Shown here in pieces: positions 20,123 through 32,440 of a stretch of DNA of 64,000 nt. The notes below the pieces were generated by a model. That model saw only the letters and a list, made by a program, of their open reading frames with translations, was not told the DNA's origin and searched no databases. The position numbers were made by a program, and so were the translations under genes. Location: positions 128,016,755 to 128,080,754 of the forward strand of contig OW804094.1 in assembly GCA_942159475.1 (NCBI GenBank). The letters are read 5' to 3'. Each line of letters opens with the position of its first letter. Within the stretch, counting starts at the first letter, position 1. This stretch comes from Sthenelais limicola. Its lineage: Eukaryota; Annelida; Polychaeta; Phyllodocida; Sigalionidae.

Positions 20123-23100
20123 CTGAAAGCATGTGATGATAATGAACTATAAGCCTAATCATATTGATTGATCGATCATTATCCCCAACAAGTACATAAC
20201 AATAATAATATATTGCCGAAAGTGGGTAGCCCTCAAGAAAGATAATCAAAGGTCTTCCGGAGGTTCCCTAATAGAAAAATAAAGTATAGTAAATAAGGTA
20301 AAATTCAGATATGGTTTACTTTAGAAAATATCAAGACTGTTTTTCATACAGAAGATGATCCAATATTCAACAAAAAAAACATTATAAACCTGTTTATACA
20401 ATCAGGAACTGAAAAGAACCTTACCTGACTGGACTGGCCCGAAGGTTTTGGGGCCTGTATTAATTCTCGCGGTTTGAAACTTTCAGGAGGCCGAGTCTCC
20501 GAGCTCCTGGGTGGACCCGAGCTGGAAGGCGACGAATGGTGTGATAATGAGGGTGGTCGTGACTGATCGGGAAACCTGGGCTGTGAATGTTCAATGTGTC
20601 CTTTAGGCTTGAACACATTTTCTACATCCCTTCGAGGATGAGAGCCTGATTTCTCCTGCGTCTCATGACTCTCTCTACTCTTTTGCGCGGCGACTAACTT
20701 TGAATAGCTCTCAGATATAGGATATTTAGTATAGCCCTCAGAAGAGCCATATTTTGAATAGCTCTCAGAACTCTCAGCCCTTGATGATGAGGCTGATTTT
20801 GAATACTTGTCGACAGTGTCTCTCTTTGGTAATAAGAGAGGGACACTAGGTTTTCTAGGAATGTCCAAACCATGATCACCACGGGAGAGTTCCCTGCGAT
20901 AAGCAGGATTATTTCTATCGGTTTCCTTCGGCCTGATTGCATGTTCTTTATTGGCCGATACTTCAGAAGTATGAGACGTAGATCTCCCCCCGACTGGCTC
21001 CTCTCTTGAAGGCTTGTTAACCCCAGAACCAGCGCGGTCTTTCTCCTCCAACCTTCTGGTATCACTTTCAGTAGATTTCCTTTCCTCCTCAGACACTCTT
21101 TTTGTGTTTTTCTTTTCTTTCTCAGCCCCTTTGGGGTCTGTTTGGGGGTCTTTCTTTTCCTCCACAACCCCTTTGGATTCTGTTTTTGGGTCTTTCTTTT
21201 CCCCCACAGCCCCTTTGGATTCTGTTTTTGGGTCTTTCTTTTCCTCCTCAACCCGTTTAGATTCTGTTTTGGGGTCTATCTTTTCCTCCTCAACCCCTTT
21301 GGATTCTGCTTTTGTGTTTTTCTTTTCCTCCTCAACCCCTTTGGAATCTCTTTCGGCAGATTTTGGTTCCTCTTTAGAAGAGGTTTTTTCATCACTAGCT
21401 GTCTCTTGCTCTTCAAGTTTCTTTTCTTCTCGCTCTTCTTCAACTGATTTTTCATCACTTACTGCTTGCTTGTCTTCCAAACTTGGAGATTTAGACACTT
21501 CTGCAATGGAATCTTTTGTTGGTTCAAGTTCTTTTGGGGGTGGGGTTTTTGGTGCCAAAGCATCTGTTTGTGGGGATTTGGGACTTTCAACTTCTGTTGG
21601 TACATCTACTGATTCTTCAACTTTAGTCTTCTCTTCCTCTACCTTCTCCTCTATCTTCTTCTCTTTCTTCTCCTCTACCTTCTCCTCTTTCTTCTCCTCT
21701 ACCTTCTCTCGTGTACTCGCCGGATCGTCTTCAGTTACAATCTTATCATGCTCGGATTTGTTTCCTTTATCAAAGGTACTATTATCCAAAGAACCTATAT
21801 CTTGTGATTCAGTGTGCAATTCTGGATGAGGTGCTTCATCCTCCTTTGTATCCAAAGGTTCGACTCTATCCTCCTCCTGTTTGCTGCCTTCTGTTTCCAC
21901 ATCTTTACTGGGTTCAGCTGATGCTGGTCGGTCTGTTTCCTGCTCCATATCCACTGGCTTGTCAACTGTTGTATCCTTTTCCTGGACATCATCCATTTTT
22001 TCTACATCTTCTTCGGGAGCAGGTTTTCCTGACTCAAGTGGAGACTGAACTTCCTTTTCGTCGCCATCTGCTTTACTAACTTCCTTTCTGTCACCGTCTT
22101 CTTCGGCTTTGTCTTCTTTATCTGAATCTTTTCCATCCTCAATATTTTCCTCTGGATCCAGGTCAGGCTCACTTACATCATCAATCTCAGATTTTATATC
22201 CGTCTCCATTGGTTCGTCATCTCCTTCAGCCTCTCCAGAAGATTTCTTTTCCTCTGAATCCTTTTCACTAATAGCTTCTTCCTTCATTTCTTTCGTGGTG
22301 TCTCTACTGGTGTCAGAAATGTCCATCTGCTCAGTCTCCTTAGAAGACGCCGCTGACATGTCTTTGTCAACGTCCATTGGCTCATCCGTTCCCACTGATT
22401 TACTTTCCTCGGATGTATGTTCCTGTTCTTCATCAGATTCCTTCGGCGAAGGTTTACTATATTCCCTGGAGGTTCTTCTCTTCTGTAAGAGAGAAATCAA
22501 GTGCGTTCAGAAGAGCAGTTAATGTCTAATAACGACTACTTCAGAAAACAACAACTTATAAAATATTTCTACAGGCTAGGCTTATATATTATGGTTAATG
22601 GAAAGTCAGATGCATTTGATTTATACCTTTCTGGGTGACAAGTACTGAGATGCAAGCAGGCGCTTTGACCCAAGTTTTTCTCGTCGCTTCGCCTGTGCTC
22701 GCATGTATTCCTCGTCTGCCTTTTCTTTTTCTGAAATGGAACATAAATATGTTAACATTTTAGTTGCTAGCCTCAAACGGTAGAAAATATAATAAAAGTT
22801 TTTAGAAATGTAATTTTCGGTTAGTGTGTTTTTTATTTAAGTACTGCCTATGAATGTCTATGCAGTCTTGGGTGGATAGTATTTATTGGCTAACAGATAC
22901 AAATATGTCGATACACACTGGATAATTTGCTGCCTGTGACTAAAAATAGACAGGACTTTGAACACGTGAATACTCACCCTTCATTTCAATGTGATCGTTT
23001 ATATTTTGTAGGAGTTTATCAATAACTTCTCCGGCAGCAGCTTCAGCTGGGAATACAGCATCCAAGAGGGAGTCTATCACCTCATTAGTAACCCTTTCGC

Positions 23101-26100
23101 TAGATATTTCTTCGGGTTCTGAAAGAGACAACACACACATGTTGCGTTACTTTTCATATATTATTATATTGACAGTTCAGGTGTTGATTTATGTATTTAA
23201 TTCATCAGTTTGAAAAGCAAATTTTCAGGGACGAAACTGACAAAAATGTGTATTCTCTTTCTAAAAGAAACATAAATAGGATTTTATAGCAAGGATATTC
23301 CATTATTGTGTCAATAATACAGCTGATTCAACGACGAGGTCACGAGAGGTTGTACCAAGTTAGGGGTCGAAACGCACAATGAGGGATGGCCTCGGCCTCA
23401 GACGTTTGTGGTGTATTCAACAAAGCACTAATTTAAAGGAAGAGGCCGTGGTGAAAAAGGCAATCTTTACCTGGTGATGTAGAATCTGATTTTTTCTTCA
23501 CGAGGCCCAGCACACCAAGCAAGGTCAATTCTCGTTCCTTTCCGGGGGTCTCAACATCAGGAACATCAGGCTCTGGAATGATCAAAACTAATTTCTTTAG
23601 GCAGTGGTAGAAAAATTGAATACATAAAGTAATGGACCAATAACATTAACATTATGGTTAAACGATACCAGTTCTAGAATATGTAGATGTTATCAAATGG
23701 TCATGTCCATGCTTTCTTCAGAATAAGAAATAAAATGTTAGTCCAAAGTGAATGACCAAAAACTCGGAAAAACTGGTGCTATTTTATGGCATGGGTCGCA
23801 AGGAACATGAATAAAAAAACTAAATAAAGTTAATTCAATTTTCACGCGAAAACAACGAAAGTAACATTCTGTCCATGCTTTGCAACGAACGTATGAAGAT
23901 TATTCAAGATTTACATGTAGGCTCCCTGGCTTTATATTTTATATGGAATACCTGGATTGAGTGATATCCCTGATGAGGAAACGATAAGGAGATATATGGT
24001 AAAAGTTTAAGTTGTTCGTTTAATATGGCGAGATGGAATCTTTGGTACCGATAGGGAATTCATTTGAAACAGTGGAAATGGGGGGAAACTTCGTAACAAT
24101 AATAAGTAAATTAAAAAGATTTAAAACACCAAATATATATACAAGTACCATGAGGAGGCAATTCTTCTATAAAATCGGAGGGTTTTGCTCGGGCCCATCG
24201 CTGCACATTCCAAAGGGCTCTCGACTTACTCTTTCTACTCCTCCTCCAACTAATTGATATACTTTTACGATTGATTCCTGATACTTCATCCCTATTTGGA
24301 ATGAGTCCAACTACATGTTTTACCTTTGCTGAAGGGAGGCTCATGCACTTACTACCACCTACACAGTCCAAAGACAATACAATGCGGTATTGAATAAGTG
24401 TAGAATTGTACAAACGCATTAACATTGATGAGTGAGTGAATTAAATTTGGATTGCAATCTAAACGTGTAGTTTGAGCATTCTTGTACGGTATATTACTGA
24501 AAAACAACTGTATCAGTATGAATACCAAAAATAAATCTTACCTTCAACATAGGGTTCAAACGGATTGAACTCTTCTTGTTCGTCATCATATTCAAACCAC
24601 TTTGCAACGGGCTTTCTGGTGTACGTAGTTCTCTTACTACAGAATACGAGGTGATTGGCTGCAAGGAACCCGAGTGTTAAAACATGAATAGGTACCAACA
24701 AATGATAATTGCACTGGTCCCTTGACAAAATTTGATTGATAGATTAATTAATTATGTTATTGCTTTTATAATACAGGTTGGAATCTCTGGTCTGCACATT
24801 GCAGTGCCGGCATGTATCTTCTATGTATCTATGTATTCATGTATCTTCTACCTCTTTTGACGTATATCAGTTATGGATAATACTAGTCCATACCTATATC
24901 AGTAATATTAACGTAACATGTATGATAAGCGCAAGATTACAGCGGTAGAAACCAAGGAGACACATACCAATTGAATTGCCATAAGTGCTAGAAAAGCCAC
25001 AGAGGCAGAACATTTCTTTTTCCATTGGCCGCTCCTTTGGCACTGCTTTGTTTTTCATGGATTTATTCCCTGAGTGGACAGATATCATGTGGTTGGAATA
25101 GGCATTGTTGCAAGTCGTGGCGTAGCGGCACATGGTACATTCAATGTAGCGTCTGGAAAAAAATCACACTTAAGGTAGAGAATCATCTTCAACAAATTAA
25201 CAACAGACAAAGATGTTCGAGTTCATTACACTCGACTTTAAGATTTGCTGAATTAATACTTCACATTCAGGCATTTTTGGTTTACCAAGTTTAGGAAATA
25301 CCTATAAGGATATCTGGGTCAAATAACGGATTCCCACTCAAATATTAGTTGTGCATATGCCAACATCATGTAACTTCCTGGCAAAATAAATGTTAAAAAA
25401 AATAGCCCAGACACTGAAGCCAGTTTTTTTCCATTGATCAACCAGTAATAAAATAAAGACTCCTACTTACTTAAAATGATCTAGTTGTTCCATGGGGAAT
25501 TGGCACTCGAAGCACATTTTCCCAGAGAGTGAAGTGTTAACGATACGAATACCACGGAGGTCTCGGACCTTGGAGACGGACGGCGCATTCAGAGACTTTG
25601 GTTTACTTCCCGATTTGTTACCGGTATCTTGCAATTGTATCATCACTTGCTCTTGATTGGATGTCCCCGTGGCCTTTAACCCAGCTCCTACAAATACATC
25701 ATAGCATTTTTTTGTAATTTCAAGTGACAGGTTTCAACCCAATGTTTCGTTCGATCCTGTGTGGATTTCCTTCAGGGGTACAACTATGATAGAATATAAA
25801 AGGCAATTTCGGTTCTTTATCTCTAGTTAAAATCTGTATCTCGGGTCTCATCGACACGGTCGTAATGAAATATCACTCCTGATAACGAGTGGTTTTGAGA
25901 CACTCAATTTAAAGGAGGTAAAGAATTACCTTTGTGGTTAGGAAGATGGTCCTTGGCTTTGTGTGATTTTATGTCACCAGCTGTGAGGAACGTAAGTGTA
26001 CAGCAAAGGCATTTCTTCTTCTTGTTGAAACCATGTTTTTGAAGGTGCTGATAATAGTTCTGTGTCAAGCCCCATCCACTCGTCTTGGAGAAGTTAATCT

Positions 26101-29100
26101 TAAAGACTCGCAGACAATATAGGCAGAGGGTGTGTTGGGAACTGTCGTGGCGCTGGGTTTAATAGAAAATGTATAAAACTATAGTTGAATCTAAGATGGT
26201 GACCGATGTGACTTCGAGTTATTTGGAGGGGGTAATATGATAATGTTAATACATCACGTCAAAAATTGCAATATGGAGCAATTTTAGGTTATAATACCTC
26301 TGCTTATGAGTTTTCTGTGACACAAAGCTTCCTGAATAGTTCATCACTAATAATTCAGTGTCCTCATGTATTCCCATCACATGAATTTACAAGAGATCAT
26401 TATGGTAAATTTTTAATAGTGTTTTACCAGGGCTAAGTCCGCTCATACAGCTGGTCTTTCCTTAGTGTCTGGCAGAAGGAATCGAAATTAAAACCGCTCT
26501 AAGATTCGAACCCACAACATTGTCATGCCTCTGGATCTAAGACAACCCGGAATTAGATCGTACAGATATTTCAATATAAAATCAAACACAATTAAAACTG
26601 ACCTTTTTAAAGTGATCAACCACATCACTATACACCGAGGATCTGAAGTTACATAGCTGACATATGTAGGGCATTTCACAGGCTGAGTGATAATTGCGCA
26701 TATGCTGTCTCAACAAGTGTTGGTTGTCATGGTCCTTATCACAAATACGGCAGACCAGCACATTCCCCTTGTTTTGATGGACCTGCAAAAATGTATACGT
26801 ATTTTAAATCATTAAGTTTTCCAAAGACATTTGAAGTACTCATTTCAGGTCAAAAGAATGATCATTTTGTCTCTAGCATAGAATATGTTTTTGTATAACA
26901 AGTGAGATGGTTGTCGGTTGCCAATCTGGCCAGTCTCTCATTCGGGGGGAGGTCATTCCATAGTTGTATTTTTTTTAAAGAATACTGATGTAAAGTATGT
27001 CAAAATCATAACAATCTGAAGAATATTACAGGAATCTAAAAGCGATCATTTAAAGGACTATTCTCATTGAGCCCTCTCTACGTAAGAAAGTGAGGGGAAA
27101 TTTGAACATTTTCTATTACATTCCGGGATTATTTAACAGCGGGAATGAGAAACAAGTATCGATGCCACTGAAGGAAATCGTGGCAGAAATTCAAAAGTAG
27201 AAGAGCCAATACAGAAAGTTAAAGGAAAGAAATTTACCCTTTCGACATGGCACTGCATATCAAATGGAGTGTCAAACTGTTTGAAGCAATGTTTACACTG
27301 TGTTAGATCGGATAGATCTAGATTCTGTTGCTTCTCGCTGTCGATATGTCCCTGCATGTGCATCATCATACGCAAGTTGTTGTACAACATTTTGTGGCAG
27401 TACCAACACTGGAAACGGTAAAAATAATGTTTAGCTACAATAAGAGTAAAGTTTTTAAATAAAAAAGGATGAAATACCAAGGTGCTTTCATCACTGGGAA
27501 GAAACCTGTCTTGTAAATTCTACGATGTATAGAGCTTAGTGGTGTGTGTATGCTCACTGACCGCTAATAATACACATTCCTATATAGATATTAATCACAT
27601 TTTATACGCGTTCAGGTCGGTTACTGTTTGAAATGGTGACCCTACCTTAAACCGGAATTCTCCCTTTTCTTCTCGATACGTAGGATCTCCTTCCTTTTTG
27701 CCGTAATAATATTCATCAAGGGGAACCCAATTTCCAGCTGTAGTGAAATAAATTCTTTTCTTAAGTTTAGCTCTGGGTTTACCGACATAACTCAAAAATA
27801 ATAGTACTACTGCTCATGCCGAGGCGAAATTAGTAACTTATACGTGAAGTACAAATTGAAAGCATTAGAAGTAATAACGCCCAAGAGCGGTATACTAGTA
27901 AACAATTTAATAGTGAGCGTTTAATTGTAGGTTGCTTAAATAAAACAATCTTTTTTTTAAAAAAGCATAACATTTCTAATACTGAATGTTGAGTACATGC
28001 TTGGAGACAAGGGTGCGATACACGGAGTGAACAGGGGGAAATTGCAGGAGATTGATAGGATGCAAACAAAAGACGAATGCTTTACCACAAAAACATCAAA
28101 TTATATTTTGTCTCGCCTCCTTTTATCAAATTAGATTAATAAAATAGAATAAATTGTAAATTTGCCGCTTAGTCATAACTTCTACATTATGGTACCTTTA
28201 TCGTTTTCCCTCTTCCCAAAGTATGCCTCGATAAAACTACTGGTAAAGGAAAACTGTAACTCCGCCGCAGTACAGCGGTTTTTCCCCACACCATTCTGAT
28301 TATTTTCAAAACTGTGCCTACTAACTCGACGAAATGTTTATACTTAATTATAAAGTATATACTTAATTAATTCATCCTCAAACGCAAGTCAAACCACCTT
28401 TTCCAACACCCAGGCTTGAACTAATAGACCAAGCCTCAGGTTCATATCTGCATTACACTTTGTCACTGTTTTGTTGGTAAATAACGAATTCCAGTAATAC
28501 TAATAATTTGGTGGTAAATAATCTTACTCTCTTCTCTCTTGTCGCCACTGTGCGTACTACTGCTGGCACTGCCTGCGCTAGATCGCCTCCTGATGTTAGG
28601 GGTAACAGTGCCTACAGGCGTTATAGGTCTGGGCCCAGATAGTCCAACTCTGGGCACAGGTAGTCCGGGTCTGAGCCCAGATAGTCCAGGTCTGGGCACA
28701 GATAGTCCATGAGGAGTAATGTTCAAAACACCACCAACTATTCCCTCTAGAGATAACAGATGACCAGTATACAACACTTAATCACAGGGATGAGCAATAC
28801 AAAGAGAAGCAATTGCATGAATAAAAGCGAGAGCAAATGCCCATGCGAATTACTAAAATCATATGAACAGGGGGCACACAAAGCATTAACATGTTCTACG
28901 ACAGCCGAGAGGGTGTGCTAGTGAACTGAACGGTTCAACCAATACTATAATATGGCACCATGGTTGGGAAGGCGACATTATGAATATTTCAATAGATAAG
29001 AACAAATATATAACATAATGGAAATAAGATTAAATATCGATGAATGTCTTCGTACAATAAGGGCTAACTTACTTGCCAACGCCGCCTGGTTTAGCGAGAC

Positions 29101-32100
29101 TGGATTAGAGATGCTAATGACTCCACGGCTGGCATCCTGGAATAGAGAGGATGTATTCTGACATCGTAACAGGACAAAATTCTAATGTGACGAACATAAA
29201 AATGTTAATTGAACAATAACACCACAACCTCAAACTTTAGTATTTGCTATTTATTAGGCATATGTTATGTTGGCACTTTGGAACACGACGTTTCGACCTG
29301 GTCTTGTGGTCTTCTTCAGGTGACATAAAAATTAACAATTGGTTGCTAATTTAAAAGAAGTTCTAAGCAAAACCAAACCTACTGACAAGGAAATACCTAT
29401 GCTATCATAGCCGCACCTAGTGAGAAAATCAATTTCTACTATTCCATAATTTCAAGTAGGTATAGATATCCCGACCATGTCAAGTCTGAGGATCTAAGAT
29501 TGGTGTGACTACACTTGCTCAGAATGGGTTATGACAACGTGTATAGAAGAAAAGGTTGGTACTGCTGGCTCAAATGTAGTACTTAATTAGTCCTCTCAAA
29601 CCAAGATAATTGAACTTCAAACGAGTAAGATCATGCGCGTTTTTAACTCACTATATTTGATGTTGTCCAAACGGGTGGACGGGCAGCAGCTCCCTGTGGT
29701 TTGGCTGGACTGTATATGTTGGTGTAGAGGGATATTGCTTGACCAGTTGGGGCAGGCGGAGTATAAGGGCTCACGGTTTGTGAAGTCTGAAGTATGGCTC
29801 CCACTGAAAAAAAGAGCACCGGATAGGTTTGTGAATTATTTTGGATAGATAATGGTATACGGGCAAGGATCGTGACGCAAACAAAAGCTAACTTTACACG
29901 TTTTATCTCAAGCATAACAAAATATTATTATTCCAACCTTCTATTCGTTAGATCAATAAAATATCAAAGATTAAATAATGTAAGAAGGAAATACTGTACT
30001 AAAAAAAATCTATAATATTGTCGACATTCACAAAACGTTTGTTTTTGCTGATGAAGAAAGTTCGTGCATCACATGGTTTAAATAGTATAATTATATGATA
30101 TATTATTCTTGATGAAGCAAGTAAGTATGTATAGCTTTGGTTTCATGAGAGAATCGCACCACACACCATTCGGATAAGATTGAGGTGCGATGGCAATAGG
30201 CTGCGGCACTTGTTTCTGTTGCTTCAGTTGCCACTGCTGTTTCCTCTGCCTCCTCTGCTCAGCAATTTGAGCTTGTTGCTCGGCAGCTATCCGGGCTTGA
30301 GCTGACTTGATTTTGGCCAAGGCGTCCTTATACTCCTGTTCAGCGCGTTTGGCCGCCTGTATTTGATACGGGGAGAGAGCTTCTTCCACACACTCCATAT
30401 TCAGGTCAACCTCAATGGAGATATTGCGGGGAGGACGCCCTCTGCCCTGTGTTACAGTTGGCTGGGGCCTGGTGTATTGGGGTTGCGTCCTGGGCTGGGG
30501 AGTTCTCGGTGCCATAGTCCGCACCGGACCTGTGGTTGAACCCTTCCGTGGTCGGCCTCGACCTCGATGCTGCGGCACAGGGGGGCGACGAGGAGCAACT
30601 CTGCTTTCTGTATGAGAACAATAAACAACAAAATAATGATGAATATTCAATATTTAAAACAAACGGGGAGGACCACCTTTAAACTTTGATTATAGAGAAA
30701 CTTGATTGGTATAACGCTCAAATAGTAATATACAGTGTCATTATTTAAATGGGAAGGTTATGTATGTTGCTGCAAAAGAAATAATGGTTAATGAAGTCGC
30801 GTTCATCAAACAAAGAGCCGTCAATCTCATCGTATGCAACATTTGAACTATATAATGCTTTAGCCAATAAAAATGCAGGGCTCGAAAAAAACCTACCAAC
30901 TTCACTTGCCCATTGGGTAAGTGGCAGCCAAGATTTACTTGCCCAACATCATTTTTCACTTGCCCAAATTTGTTTGCAGAATTATAAACGGAATCACACT
31001 GATCTGTATGTATCTTGTTTCATTGTAAGTAGACATTGTAAGTAGACATACCAACAGTGGCAGACAGATGCGGCGAATCTCACTAGCCAGTATAGCTAAA
31101 GCTCCAGAACAGTATTAATACAATACAATACTATACGATAAATTACAGATTTGATCAAACCGACAACGGTCGGACAGGGTGCTTGCACACCCGCCCATGT
31201 ATATATACGTACACTTTTGTACGCCTTATCTTTTTATCTTTTTATATTACGCATAGTCAACTAGTCAACTGTTATTACTTAGAACTTCTTATATGTTCCA
31301 AAACAACCGACGGGGTACTCGGAAGAGCTGTGACTAGCACAAACAGTATTCCACTTCCATTCTTCTTTTGACTTAATATGTATGTAACTGTGAAATGGAA
31401 ATAAAATCTATTATTATTATTATTATCATTACAACAGGGGTTTGAAATCGGCGCCGTAGAGATTTTTAACATTAAATTTTACTTGCCCAGAGAGATGTTT
31501 TACTTGCCCCGGGCAAGTAAACATAGGTTTTTTCGAGCCCTGAATTATTAATGTGTTTTTTAAATTACCTGAAATAATAACAACATCATCGTCATCGACG
31601 TTTTCTTCAGACCTTGCCAAAGCGGCCAATTTTTCTTGTGCAGGAATACTGGCCTTCCGCCTCGGCCGTTTGGAAATCAATGATTCTCCTTCATCGATGA
31701 CGATAACCTGAAATAAGGAAAAGAGATTGTTAGAGATCTTGAATGAAAGGTTAATACATGGAACTTATTTTGGGCAGTTGATAACACAAATAACTTCCAG
31801 AAGTTGAAGCGTCACTATGCCCTGAAATATTATGACAACATCAACTTATTTGCAAGTATTTGCATTGTCGGTTCTTTAATGTACATTGTGAATCTCGATA
31901 AATAAAGTAGTATCTTATCTTATCTTATTTAAATTCAACCGCCTCAGTAACGTTGTGCGCTAGCTAATAGTTAAGAGCACTCTTAAGAGGACTTGGCATG
32001 GTGGTGTTACCCTCCATCTATCCTTAGCAATGTGGAAAGTCCAGGATCAGTGAACCTGAGCTTCAGCACACTAACTCAATTAATTCACGCCGTCATGGAA

Positions 32101-32418
32101 CTGCGTCTTGAAATTTACATACTAAATAAGTTAACTCCCTCCCTCGCAGAGGAGGAGGGGGCACTGTGTGTATATTTCATAGAGCAGAAACGTGACGGCA
32201 CTCATAGTTTAAAGTGTTTTACAGTACCTTCATCAGCTGGCCTTTAAGTGGCTATAAACCAGATATTATAAATGAAGATATAAAACCGGGGCTTCGGGAT
32301 TGTACTTAAGAATTCATGACGTATGTCATCCCAAAAGTGGTCTCTAACCCACTGACTGTTTAAACTGTACCTCTTTCCCAGCAGAGAAGTCCTTGTCAAC
32401 GTTTTTGGGACGCGGCAT
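19229..32418 (-). CDS. ZNF280: ZNF280-family C2H2 zinc-finger protein (also POGZ-related), 19 coding exons, 1674 aa
   Basis: Probable nuclear chromatin protein. Exons 5' to 3' (high to low): 32418-32371, 31707-31569, 30607-30167, 29803-29652, 29136-29073, 28746-28528, 27737-27646, 27408-27238, 26782-26603, 26152-25930, 25687-25471, 25152-24968, 24658-24542, 23572-23471, 23118-22978, 22730-22627, 22482-20425, 20122-19989, 19466-19229. Phases close to 1675 codons. Order: VIVIDE and DDDDVVIIS SUMO-interaction-like motifs (residues 17-62), AT-hooks at 77-85 and 117-123, a Gln-rich coiled coil, a 7-residue repeat, DEYYYG, about nine zinc fingers (386-717), a Lys/Glu-rich region (866-1551), and a Gly/Arg/Tyr-rich end. 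CEMPYICQLCNFRSSVYSDV and CRYATTCNNAYSNHM mirror ZNF280C/D and POGZ. Like ZNF280D it lacks the transposase domain of POGZ. An in-frame extension upstream of the Met is possible if the preceding exon is coding. Confidence 0.88.
20425..22482 (-). CDS. ZNF280: Giant Lys/Glu/Ser-rich exon with 14-residue tandem repeats
   Basis: This 2058-bp exon codes residues 866-1551, disordered and highly charged. Acidic DKEDKAEEDGD-like segments come first, then KKEEKVEEKKEK repeats. About six units of a KGVEEEKKDPKTES-type 14-mer (42-bp period) follow at roughly 21345-21095. A Ser/Pro/Arg-rich end closes it (for example SRPPSLSHHSSPSSSGPP). The phase is 0 at both junctions. Its composition leaves long open frames on the opposite strand (21014-21829, 22109-22522), which are not genes. 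Human ZNF280D also ends in a Lys/Glu/Ser-rich disordered region, but a shorter one. Confidence 0.88.
24542..27408 (-). CDS. ZNF280: Zinc-finger array of the ZNF280-type protein (six exons)
   Basis: Ligands by residue: finger 1 C386/C389/H402/H406; 2 C423/C426/H439/H444; 3 C453/C456/H469/H474; 4 C483/C486/H499/H504; 5 C512/C515/H538/H542 with a long loop; 6 C550/C553/H566/H571; 7 C635/C638 with H647; 8 C654/C657/H670/H675; 9 C698/C700/H713/C717. Introns cut fingers 2, 4 and 9 just before or among the last ligands, so phases of the neighbouring exons confirm one another. Fingers 7-8 (MCFECQF then CTMCRYATTC) correspond to the segment that in POGZ is the HP1-binding zinc-finger module; HP1 binding here is inference. 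Confidence 0.88.
26424..26545 (-). repeat. Dispersed repeat copy B with tRNA-like box B (SINE candidate)
   Basis: On the minus strand, GTGGGTTCGAATC (26515-26503) contains a pol III box B-like GGTTCGAATC, and CCAGAGGCATGA lies just upstream. On its other side the element ends with CCTGGTAAAAC (about 26435-26425), which is shared with copies A and C. A second piece with CCAGAGGCATGA and TGTTGTGG is at about 10500-10535. This fits a tRNA-derived SINE family. Box A is not convincing. It lies in a ZNF280 intron. Confidence 0.45.
28590..28710 (-). repeat. ZNF280: 21-bp tandem repeats coding a Gly-Leu-x-x-x-Arg-Pro heptad
   Basis: Within exon 28746-28528 of the ZNF280-type gene, four successive units read GLSVPRP, GLSGLRP, GLPVPRV and GLSGPRP. 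The DNA units are 21 bp (for example TCTGGGCACAGATAGTCC on the plus strand). This is a coding minisatellite in a disordered part of the protein, residues about 295-325. Confidence 0.75.
29280..29325 (-). repeat. Retroelement-tail-like motif CTGAAGA...GGTCGAAACG
   Basis: On the minus strand, CTGAAGA (29319-29313) is followed by a short inverted GACC/GGTC and GAAAC (29294-29290). This phrase is common at ends of invertebrate retroelements and superficially resembles a hammerhead ribozyme core. One extra base before the stem makes a functional ribozyme doubtful. A related phrase is at 62985-63020. Confidence 0.3.
30876..31542. mobile_element. hAT-like non-autonomous element in ZNF280 intron
   Basis: CAGGGCTCGAAAAAA then CCTA at 30876-30895 is mirrored by TAGG then TTTTTTCGAGCCCTG at 31524-31542 (one-base length difference in the A-run). 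Both subterminal regions carry CACTTGCCC or ACTTGCCC repeats (left at about 30901, 30937, 30957; right at about 31481, 31502). It is 667 bp long with no transposase frame. Its right end lies only 26 bp from the exon edge at 31569, so it fills the intron almost up to the splice donor. Confidence 0.75.
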
Positions 32419-32437
32419 CTTTGTCCCAGCAGACCAT
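32396..32437 (-). promoter_or_regulatory. Overlapping upstream ORF before the ZNF280-type start
   Basis: The exon starting at 32440 opens CCGATGG. That ATG (32437-32435) begins a 13-codon frame, MVCWDKDAASQKR, which stops at 32398-32396 and overlaps the main ATG at 32418 in another frame. If the transcript contains it, it would dampen translation of the main frame. Alternatively the upstream exon is coding and enters in the main frame, which is open (RWSAGTK before the Met). Confidence 0.35.
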
Positions 32438-32440
32438 CGG

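Noticed and set aside
21014..21829. 271-residue open frame on the plus strand, antisense to the ZNF280-type gene
   Set aside because: It mirrors the Lys/Glu-rich exon 22482-20425, whose GAA/GAG/AAG codons rarely give antisense stops. The Ser/Phe-rich product has no family resemblance and the sense frame is fixed by splice phases.
26503..26512. Possible tRNA gene from the box B-like sequence
   Set aside because: There is no credible box A or acceptor stem. It fits a SINE fragment better.
30415..30615. 66-residue plus-strand frame
   Set aside because: Antisense to the AT-hook exon of the ZNF280-type gene.
19229..32418. Full POGZ orthologue with a pogo-type transposase domain
   Set aside because: The finger order fits POGZ as well as ZNF280. 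However, no CENP-B or DDE segment is found downstream, and the Lys/Glu/Ser-rich C-terminus is closer to ZNF280D.
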